Positions 7,895 to 13,887 of a stretch of 64,000 bases of DNA are shown piece by piece (the stretch's first letter is position 1; each line of letters begins with the position of its first letter). Under the pieces are notes generated by a model. That model did no database searches and was not told where the DNA came from. It saw only the letters and a program-made list of their open reading frames with translations. The stretch comes from Methanolinea sp. Its GTDB lineage: Archaea; Halobacteriota; Methanomicrobia; Methanomicrobiales; Methanospirillaceae. The stretch lies in assembly GCA_029907345.1 (NCBI GenBank), contig JARYMB010000009.1:1-64000 (forward strand). Direction: 5' to 3'. The position numbers were made by a program, and so were the translations under genes.

Positions 7895-8999
7895 ACGCAG
7901 GATTAATAACTTCTGCTAAATTTGAAATTAGTGACTGCTTATCGTTGTAATTATAAACATCGAGAACCCAGGGATATTGACAGAAGTCATCAAATAATGT
8001 ATATCCATGAGTTCCTGTTAACTTTAAAGGCAAAACTGGAGTAGTCCTTAGAAAAGGCACAATTGTGGCAAGCTCATGGGGTACACTGCTAGGATCTGTA
8101 AGATCAGCAATTATAAATCGCGCCAATCGAGCGAGTGTTTCAATTGTACCGGTTTTATCTTTACTAACAGGTTTGTCATATTCAAAGATTATTGGTGTAA
8201 AATCCCTTCGCCGGAGTTCATTTTTAATAGAGTCGAGAACATCTTTTTGTTTGTCGCTGAATCGGCCTAGAATCAAAACAATTTTTAATGTTAAAGCGTC
8301 AAGAACTTGACCCACCTTTTCGTTGTTGAGGAGTAAATAGATGAATTGTGCAACTTCCAGATCATCAACAGTGACTGTTGGTTCATCATCTTTAGTTATC
8401 CGTAAGTTACGTTGAACATTGGGCTTGCCTTTAAGATTCCATGCTGAAATGCCGTGAATATTACAATTTTCGAAATGACTATTTTCAATAGTTGCATCAA
8501 CGAGGTTAGCAAATTCGAGTGTACATCCAATTATTTTAGTATTAGTAAAATTTACATGACGAAGGTCCGCCTTTGTAAGGTCAGTATTTTTTATAAAGGC
8601 ATCACTTAGATCTGCTCCGTAAAGATTAGCAATCCGTAAATTTGTTTCTTGAATTGACGCTTTATGTAGATTCGCGTCTAATAATTCAATCTCTTTGAGA
8701 TATGAACTATCCAAATTAATTCCTTCTAAATATGCACCTTCTTCTTTCCTCCCATCCACAATTTGATCTCGATTCACTCTTCTCGCAAATGATTCACCCA
8801 CAACTTGATTTCCATCTGCAAATATTCCCCAATTAGTGAAATCTTTAATAAACTCACCGTTTTCGTCATATCCAGTCGACACGAATGATCGAAAATAGGA
8901 TCTATGAATTATGGGTTTAATATCCGGATTTTCTAATCTCCATCTATTCCAATTATCAGGATCATCACATAATTCGGCTGTATTATCAACTCGAATCAT
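7860..8999 (-). CDS. Pentapeptide-repeat protein with C-terminal TIR-like domain
   Basis: This 379-residue protein has three parts. Residues 1-85 are a lead-in without known motifs. Residues 86-183 are pentapeptide repeats of the A(D/N)Lxx type (LDANL, LYGADL, LTKADL), predicted to form a square beta-helix. Residues 237-365 are a TIR/SEFIR-like fold: LKIVLILGRFSDKQKDVLDSI, LRRRDFTPIIFEYD, ARFIIADLTDPSSVPHEL. Related repeat-plus-TIR-like proteins occur in many bacteria. TIR-like domains often bind or cleave NAD+ in antiviral defence, so a defence role is plausible but unproven. It is AT-rich compared with the chromosome. Confidence 0.82.
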   Translation of the reverse strand: MIRVDNTAELCDDPDNWNRWRLENPDIKPIIHRSYFRSFVSTGYDENGEFIKDFTNWGIFADGNQVVGESFARRVNRDQIVDGRKEEGAYLEGINLDSSYLKEIELLDANLHKASIQETNLRIANLYGADLSDAFIKNTDLTKADLRHVNFTNTKIIGCTLEFANLVDATIENSHFENCNIHGISAWNLKGKPNVQRNLRITKDDEPTVTVDDLEVAQFIYLLLNNEKVGQVLDALTLKIVLILGRFSDKQKDVLDSIKNELRRRDFTPIIFEYDKPVSKDKTGTIETLARLARFIIADLTDPSSVPHELATIVPFLRTTPVLPLKLTGTHGYTLFDDFCQYPWVLDVYNYNDKQSLISNLAEVINPAYEMSERLRRRE

Positions 9000-9698
9000 A
9001 GTTGAAAATATCTACTTCTTAATTAAACAAAAAGTATACTCCCACTCCTTCGCCATAAAGATTAGTCAATTAATTGCGTGAGAATAGACCCAGAAATATC
9101 TGTGAGGATTTTACTTCATCCCACTATCGAATTATAATGTGTTGCATCCGCCTCACCGCTTCGCTCAGCGGCTGCTCTGTGGCCGGCACCGCGTGCCGCC
9201 CGGTTCGACCCTCCGGCACTCACCCGGGGTAATATCAAGAGAGACGAGTAAATGGCATTCCAGCCAACAGCGACGAGCGGTCCGTGCAACGGTCCGCGAG
9301 GAGCGGGACGGTGCAGCCGGTGATGAGGAGCCCGCGACGAAATCACGGGCGTCTTCGTTGACCAACAGTCCAGGATGAAAGACCAGGGAGACGGTGCGAG
9401 CGGAACGGACCGGAGGGAGTGGAGTCGAGCACGGTCGACCGTCAACGGTTGCTAGGGTACCGAGGAGCCAGCGGAGCGGAGGCCGCCACCGAACGCAGTG
9501 AGGGCGTCGCTGGAGCAAAGCGAGAGAGAGAGGCCTGAACAACTCCCCCCGAAGGGCGAGGCCTCGATGTGAGCGGAAGCGAACCGTGGCCGAGTCCCGA
9601 AGGGCCAAATTTTATATATTACGCACCATTTTGAATGCTTTCAATATTACTTTCACACCACTTGGCACCCTTTAATACCCTCCGCCGTCGATGATATT
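9000..9698. other. Non-coding stretch, GC-rich centre with palindromes
   Basis: About 700 bases without a credible gene. The first 110 bases are AT-rich and hold the promoter side of the pentapeptide gene. From about 9140 to 9605 the DNA is GC- and purine-rich, and its short frames have no natural composition. Visible structures are a hairpin cggcac/gtgccg at 9184-9198, the perfect palindrome acggtcgaccgt at 9431-9442 and cgaggcctcg near 9560. The stretch ends with an AT-rich segment that serves the next operon. It could be a structured RNA or a replication or partition site. Confidence 0.5.
9671..9678 (+). promoter_or_regulatory. TATA-like element for the small-protein operon
   Basis: tttaatac is centred about 25 bases before the ATG at 9699, which predicts a leaderless transcript. 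No ribosome-binding site precedes that ATG, in agreement. Confidence 0.4.
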
Positions 9699-10109
9699 AT
9701 GGTGACAACCACCATGGCTAACAACACAACAACCCTTGCACACATCGGGAGCATCAAGCAATCCGATGGAGTGCTCCGCATCGACATCAAGACCAGGCAG
9801 TGCGTCATTGCCCGTACCGATGTCCCCCGCTTAATGGAGCGGTGGCCGGTCAGCATCTTCGACATCGCGAATGTAATCAGCACGTGCGGGCAGCCTGAAC
9901 CAATCGGTCAGGCTTGGATCAGTCGGTCCGGCCGGGCTGTGATGCTCCGCATCGATGGCCTTTCGTATGTTGCTCCGCTTTCCCAGGTAAAGGGAATTCT
10001 TTCAGGTGAGAGGAAATACGCACACCTGTCTATTATCACTGAATATTTCTCTCCTGGACAATCCGCATCGCCAACCATAGGATGTGTTCCCGCAGGGGTG
10101 CCGGCATGA
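9699..10109 (+). CDS. Hypothetical protein 1 of the small-protein operon
   Basis: This 136-residue protein is not recognised. The first ATG (9699) fits a leaderless start; an alternative lies at 9714 (MANNTTT). Residues 10-100 look like a compact strand-rich domain (IGSIKQSDGVLRIDIKTRQ, then GRAVMLRIDGLSYVAPLSQV). The C-terminus is a short flexible Pro/Ala tail. Its stop overlaps the next start (ATGA), so translation is coupled. It is the first of five adjacent genes at 9699-11132, all on the same strand. In mobile elements such units often hold copy-control or transcription-control proteins, but no motif here confirms that. Confidence 0.7.
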   Translation: MVTTTMANNTTTLAHIGSIKQSDGVLRIDIKTRQCVIARTDVPRLMERWPVSIFDIANVISTCGQPEPIGQAWISRSGRAVMLRIDGLSYVAPLSQVKGILSGERKYAHLSIITEYFSPGQSASPTIGCVPAGVPA

Positions 10110-10345
10110 GCACCCAGGTCCTCATCCAGAGTCAGGAACGCCTGCCCATTGTGGTTTCGTTCACTTCCCATAACCTCGAATGGCTTGAGGCAATGCGTAA
10201 AGAATTCAATCGGCGATTTGATCATGACCTGACAATCGAGCAGATTCTCGAAGGTGCAATCATTAACGAAATCTGGAAACTCTCTCGCGAGATGTATATG
10301 AGTGAGGAGCAGACCTTCAGAATTGGAATCGAGGGGGAACTGTAA
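10106..10345 (+). CDS. Hypothetical protein 2 of the small-protein operon
   Basis: A 79-residue protein that starts at the ATG overlapping the previous stop. It is mostly helical (LEWLEAMRKEFNRRF, then LTIEQILEGAIINEIWKLSREMY) after a short strand. The pattern of a strand followed by two helices is reminiscent of ribbon-helix-helix or other small DNA-binding proteins, though I see no diagnostic residues. The next gene follows after two bases. Confidence 0.68.
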   Translation: MSTQVLIQSQERLPIVVSFTSHNLEWLEAMRKEFNRRFDHDLTIEQILEGAIINEIWKLSREMYMSEEQTFRIGIEGEL

Positions 10346-10347
10346 CT

Positions 10348-10764
10348 ATGACCCTCTCCTCCCCTTTCTCCAGCGATGATATCATATTTGCCTATACCCG
10401 GGCCGATGCTCTCCGTGATGGTGTTCTGGTTGAACTCCCGGGGGACCTCTGCAAGAATGCCGGTATCGTCGTTTCAGTTGCCGTGACGCGGGCGATTTGG
10501 GATGAATATATCTCTCCTGAGTATCTCTCTGAACTCGCCGACCAGGACGTCCCCGGCCGAATATGGGATCTCCTCTGGATGTTTTCGTGTGCTGCCCGAC
10601 AGAGCCGGCAGACTTCAATTGTCTTCTTTAAAATTGAATTTGCGATATTAGACAATGCGAACCGTGCTCGTTCTTCCCGGACCCTCGCGACATTCAAGGC
10701 CATCTGCGGACCGGGAGATGAGGGCGAGCCAGTGATAACCATCATGTTGCCCGAGGAGGATTAA
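10348..10764 (+). CDS. Hypothetical protein 3 of the small-protein operon
   Basis: A 138-residue protein of mixed composition and unknown family. It has an N-terminal strand-rich part (DDIIFAYTRADALRDGVLVELP), a central helical part (AIWDEYISPEYLSELADQD) and a C-terminal strand region (QTSIVFFKIEFAIL, then EPVITIMLPEED). The central and final blocks recall DUF6573-type phage proteins, but this is a weak impression. Spacing to its neighbours is 2 and 3 bases, so it is cotranscribed. Confidence 0.65.
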   Translation: MTLSSPFSSDDIIFAYTRADALRDGVLVELPGDLCKNAGIVVSVAVTRAIWDEYISPEYLSELADQDVPGRIWDLLWMFSCAARQSRQTSIVFFKIEFAILDNANRARSSRTLATFKAICGPGDEGEPVITIMLPEED

Positions 10765-10767
10765 CCT

Positions 10768-10959
10768 ATGGAAGAGATCGTGGTGAAGAAAATCCTTGAA
10801 AATTCACCTTTTCAGGACAGTATAGAAATCGGCACGCCGGGAAAGGGAGGAGCTGTAAAAGTCTATGGCGACTTCGGAGACGCTCCCCAATTCGAGGAGC
10901 GGATCAAGGAGGCTATCCGGCTTCGGAAAATGGCAAGCCAACTAATCGAGGAAGGTTGA
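10768..10959 (+). CDS. Hypothetical protein 4 of the small-protein operon
   Basis: A 63-residue protein: strand-like N-terminal half (IEIGTPGKGGAVKVYGDFG) and a basic helix (FEERIKEAIRLRKMASQLIEEG). No family is recognised. The stop codon overlaps the start of the HTH gene (TGATG). Its small size and position next to an excisionase-like protein suggest an accessory role in regulation or recombination. Confidence 0.62.
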   Translation: MEEIVVKKILENSPFQDSIEIGTPGKGGAVKVYGDFGDAPQFEERIKEAIRLRKMASQLIEEG

Positions 10960-11132
10960 TGACCACTCCCAAATTTTACACTACCCAGGAAGTTGCAGAT
11001 CTCCTGCATCTGAATGTGAAGACGGTCCGGGCAATGATCAATCAAAAACGGCTCCGGGCCGTGAAAATCGGGAATGAATATCGGGTCACCGATGACCATA
11101 TCCGGCAATTTATCGAAGAAAATCAGACGTGA
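10959..11132 (+). CDS. Excisionase-family helix-turn-helix protein
   Basis: This 57-residue protein is an HTH_17/excisionase-type domain: YTTQEVADLLHLNVKTVRAMINQKRLRAVKIGNEYRV, then a short recognition tail. The family includes Xis factors that steer tyrosine recombinases toward excision, and MerR-like transcription regulators. The start ATG overlaps the previous stop. Because the element encodes a tyrosine integrase at its other end, an excision role is reasonable. A regulator of the operon is the alternative. Confidence 0.83.
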   Translation: MTTPKFYTTQEVADLLHLNVKTVRAMINQKRLRAVKIGNEYRVTDDHIRQFIEENQT

Positions 11133-11286
11133 CCGGGAGATCTCCAGCCCCAAACACCATGGCTAACAGTATTTTAAGGCCGGTCCGGACCCGGTCGAGT
11201 ATGAATACGACAGCCTAATTCATGACTTTTGCTATCGGAGAGTGCCCGATAAACTCCTACCCCGAAGGGAGATATCACGTTCACTG

Positions 11287-11355
11287 CCTCTCCCCGGGGA
11301 GAGGAGGAGCCCGGCCCGGAGGGTGCGGAGAGAGGGGGATACTTGCCTATCCCCC
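11287..11355. repeat. Perfect palindrome and adjacent hairpin
   Basis: cctctccccggggagagg (11287-11304) is a perfect 18-bp palindrome. Thirty bases on, gggggata (11334-11341) and tatccccc (11348-11355) form an 8-bp stem with a six-base loop (cttgcc). Both would fold strongly in single-stranded DNA or RNA. Confidence 0.7.
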
Positions 11356-11738
11356 GGCGCGACGCAAGGGCGGGTGAATGGGTACCCTGGTGACGCATCA
11401 GCGGAACCGAGCACAAGATTTCTATCAAATCTGGATTTACAGACCGACCGCTTGACCTGGCAGACAACATGAGCGACCATTCGGGAGCGGTTGTCTGCCA
11501 GAGTCATGCTGTCGATCGTCAGAATGTGGATTTGCAGCGACGAGCACGAAACGAAGTATGGTGCGAGTAGCGGGAGGGGACAGGCGATGCGATGCGAGTG
11601 AAAGCGAGCGAGCATGGCCGTCATCCTATCAACCAATCACCGAGAAAGAGTAGCCCCACGATGTGAGTGGAGGGAGAGAGGGAGCACCGGACACCAGGAG
11701 GAGCGGACCGATGACAGGAATGAGCATGGTGGGGCGTC

Positions 11739-11748
11739 TTTATTTAAG
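11739..11748 (+). promoter_or_regulatory. TATA box of the caspase-like gene
   Basis: tttatttaag lies 27 to 36 bases before the ATG at 11775, which predicts a transcript with almost no leader. The AT-rich setting contrasts with the GC-rich DNA just before it. Confidence 0.45.
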
Positions 11749-11774
11749 ATTTAAAGATAGAAATCAGGAAATAT

Positions 11775-12485
11775 ATGGATCTAGGACCAATTCTGTTATT
11801 TATTTTTTTACTGTATCCACTTTTTCAAGTAATGGGAGTATTGGAGATTCTAAGCGCTAGGTACGTTCATACGTGGAAGAAGGTATTTAAAGAACCCGAA
11901 GAAGAGGATCGATTTTCAGCTTTGTTATATGCAATAAACAAAAAATATCCAATAATTAGGAAAATGGTCGACCTTTTGCCGGAAAGTTCTCTCATTCATC
12001 GTTATTATATGACCAAAGGATTTGATTGTGCATCGAAATATCCTGAATATGACTCCACTGTTCCCCACGACGCTATTGTAATCGCACATGGAGATTATTC
12101 ACAAAAACTTGGATATGGTGATGGAGTCGAATTAATTATTAAAAAATTCCGAAATAGTCGAATCCCTTATAGAGTCTACGATTGTCAGAATGTTTCTGCC
12201 TTTAGGGATGCAGTAATGAATCCCCTTGCAAGGAACATATGGATTTTTGGTCATGGGGATAGAGGGGGTATTAGAATAGGATTTGTTTATCTTGAATATA
12301 AAAAAGAATTTGGAATGTATCCTGATTTAAAAAAGGACTACATATATCAATTTCATTGCAATAGCGGAACAAAGCCCTCATTGGCAGATTTGCTTTCCGA
12401 TGGAAGAGGTTACGTTAGCAATACATTTCGGGATGAACTACAAAATAGAGAGCATGTGCGTCAAATCTTAGAAAATATTGGTTAA
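11775..12485 (+). CDS. Membrane-anchored protein with caspase-like (clan CD/CHAT-like) pattern
   Basis: A 236-residue protein. Residues 5-22 form one hydrophobic segment, followed by a basic, charged linker (to about 45) and a soluble alpha/beta domain. The domain alternates strands and helices: HDAIVIAHGD (98-107), a helix, YRVYDC (132-137), a helix, NIWIFGHGD (154-162) and YIYQFHCNSG (189-198). A strand ending in His-Gly (H160) and, 35 residues later, a strand ending in Cys (C195) is the arrangement of the catalytic dyad in caspase-like clan CD peptidases and CHAT domains. The assignment is mine from the pattern only. It is AT-rich and converges with the cassette copy 2. Confidence 0.6.
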   Translation: MDLGPILLFIFLLYPLFQVMGVLEILSARYVHTWKKVFKEPEEEDRFSALLYAINKKYPIIRKMVDLLPESSLIHRYYMTKGFDCASKYPEYDSTVPHDAIVIAHGDYSQKLGYGDGVELIIKKFRNSRIPYRVYDCQNVSAFRDAVMNPLARNIWIFGHGDRGGIRIGFVYLEYKKEFGMYPDLKKDYIYQFHCNSGTKPSLADLLSDGRGYVSNTFRDELQNREHVRQILENIG

Positions 12486-12492
12486 AATGAAT

Positions 12493-12921
12493 TTATCCTC
12501 CCTTCCCACCTCCCTTCACCAGCCCATACTCAATCTCATAGAATGCCGTTGGCACTGAGATGAAGTAGTGCATTTTCTTCAGGTCCTCCGCTTCAGCGAT
12601 CTGCTTCAGGAGAGAAGCCTGCTCTTCCGCAGAATGCCCCACGGTTACCCACCGCTTTGTGTCCTCGTTCATCTTCCAGGACCGGGATGGAATATTTTCG
12701 GGCGGATCGGTCACCCGGTCGTCCTGCGGATCGAAGAAGGATACCACATCCGCTTTTTCTTCCTCCGCTTCCCACTGCTGGGCCTGAGCCAGGTGCATCC
12801 CTGCCTCGGCCTCAGTCTGTGCGAGCTCGGCCTGTTTCTTCTGCCGGTTCTGCCAGTAGGCAATAACCGCCATGACCAGGGCAGCAAGCATCTCGAGAAT
12901 CTGGATAAGTTCAGAATCCAT
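12493..12921 (-). CDS. Cassette gene C, copy 2: single-pass membrane protein with coil
   Basis: This 142-residue protein is the counterpart of the gene at 3876-4334. It has an N-terminal membrane helix (LEMLAALVMAVIAYWQ), an alanine/glutamate-rich helix (residues 28-60) likely to form a coiled coil, and the conserved soluble end with FDPQDDRVT, SRSWKM, QASLLKQIAEAE and YEIEYGLVKG. Compared with copy 1, the C-terminus is shorter by about 10 residues. GGAGG lies before the ATG at 12921. The stop is 7 bases from that of the convergent caspase-like gene. The function is unknown. Confidence 0.8.
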   Translation of the reverse strand: MDSELIQILEMLAALVMAVIAYWQNRQKKQAELAQTEAEAGMHLAQAQQWEAEEEKADVVSFFDPQDDRVTDPPENIPSRSWKMNEDTKRWVTVGHSAEEQASLLKQIAEAEDLKKMHYFISVPTAFYEIEYGLVKGGGKGG

Positions 12922-12978
12922 GAAAACAACCTCCGATGAGAGGGCTGGCCATGAAGAAGATGAGGAGGGGTGAGACCC

Positions 12979-13098
12979 TCACCGCTTCCTCATGTTCTGC
13001 TCGAATCGGTCGTGCATTTCTATGATGATACGGACCAGGATGAACAACATCAGCAGGCCGCCAAATGACACGCCGAGGAGGAAGTAAAAGGCCTCCAT
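12979..13098 (-). CDS. Cassette gene B, copy 2: 39-residue membrane peptide
   Basis: A 39-residue peptide with one hydrophobic helix (FYFLLGVSFGGLLMLFILV) and a basic tail (MHDRFEQNMRKR). An AAGGAGGG site precedes the ATG at 13098. The conserved tail and helix match the 40-residue peptide at 4403-4525. Conservation of such a small product in the same position of two diverged units is the best evidence that it is really translated. Confidence 0.75.
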   Translation of the reverse strand: MEAFYFLLGVSFGGLLMLFILVRIIIEMHDRFEQNMRKR

Positions 13099-13136
13099 GG
13101 CCAAGCCCTCCTTTCTGCAATAGTTTGGTCAGGTGT

Positions 13137-13640
13137 CTATGCCAGAGCGGCAACGGTGTCGGCCCAGGTCTCGACAGTGGTGAGAATCGCGTCCGCCTCA
13201 TAGGAAGTGACGCGGACCTCTTCGCGGCTGAAAGCCACGTAGTAGATCTCCCCGCTCGGATCATGGCACTTGATGGTTGCCGAATACCGCTCGCCTTCGA
13301 CGTCATTCACCGGGTCCCCGCCCATCGCGGCGGTCATCTCGGCATCGCCAAGGATCTCGGACTTGACGGTGTTGAAACCGGCTACAGTCCCGGCCCTTGC
13401 GGTGATGGTCCCCACGGTGTTCGCTTCATCATCCTCGTAGATGATCCGGGCGGTATACCCCTCCCTGGTCTTCTCCATCGCGGGCATCTGCCCGCTGGAG
13501 GTCTCATATGCGGTACACCCAAACGGGTTGGTGGTCAGGACTGCCTGCACGATAGTGTTGAAGGCAGCCACATCGGCAATCGGGGTAGTGAGTGCCCTGA
13601 CTGCCGACTTGACATTGGTCTGCTGGACGAAATCTCCCAT
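13137..13640 (-). CDS. Cassette gene A, copy 2: 167-residue conserved protein
   Basis: Counterpart of 4570-5073, with the same length of 167 residues and roughly 64 percent identity by hand count. The ATG at 13640 is chosen because it matches copy 1 and follows gaggag; a GTG five codons upstream also lies in frame. Differences fall mainly in residues 7-15 and 46-56. The doubled pattern (FNTIVQAVL / FNTVKSEIL, each followed by a strand-rich half) is clearer here. It is the first gene of the three-gene unit, transcribed away from the DISARM-like operon. Confidence 0.82.
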   Translation of the reverse strand: MGDFVQQTNVKSAVRALTTPIADVAAFNTIVQAVLTTNPFGCTAYETSSGQMPAMEKTREGYTARIIYEDDEANTVGTITARAGTVAGFNTVKSEILGDAEMTAAMGGDPVNDVEGERYSATIKCHDPSGEIYYVAFSREEVRVTSYEADAILTTVETWADTVAALA

Positions 13641-13654
13641 GCTGATACTCCTCA

Positions 13655-13696
13655 CCCTCGATTGAGGGCTGGAAATGGTTAAAAATGAATTATAAG
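13655..13696 (-). promoter_or_regulatory. Promoter with inverted repeat of cassette copy 2
   Basis: On the minus strand a TATA box (cttataatt, 13688-13696) stands about 50 bases before the start of gene A. The inverted repeat ccctc/gaggg (13655-13668) lies near the expected transcription start. The layout equals that of copy 1, although the repeat sequence differs and is shorter. Confidence 0.5.
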
Positions 13697-13887
13697 AAAA
13701 ATATTTCCTCTCTTTCCAAATCGGACATTATCTATTCTTTATAATCAAAATTAATTGAATTTGAAAAGAGATTGAATTGTCGTCCTCGATGTTTTCATTA
13801 CATTTATCGTTGTTAATTGCTATCTTTCCCTAATAGCGAGTCGAGGTCGAAACGCTGGATACAGTTGAGAGAGTTGGGGGAGATTCA

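Larger units (their letters stand above)
11133..11774. other. Structured GC-rich non-coding stretch
   Basis: About 640 bases contain no convincing gene; the frames present are short and of skewed composition. The segment 11250-11420 is dense in self-complementary sequence, listed separately. From 11500 to 11730 it is purine-rich with degenerate gcgag/gcgatg words. The end is AT-rich and holds the promoter of the next gene. Candidates are a plasmid-type replication origin, a partition site or an untranslated structured RNA. I cannot choose between them by eye. Confidence 0.5.

Noticed and set aside
9116-9608. Frames in the GC-rich block
   Set aside because: Arg/Ser/Pro-rich readings in several frames at once indicate non-coding DNA.
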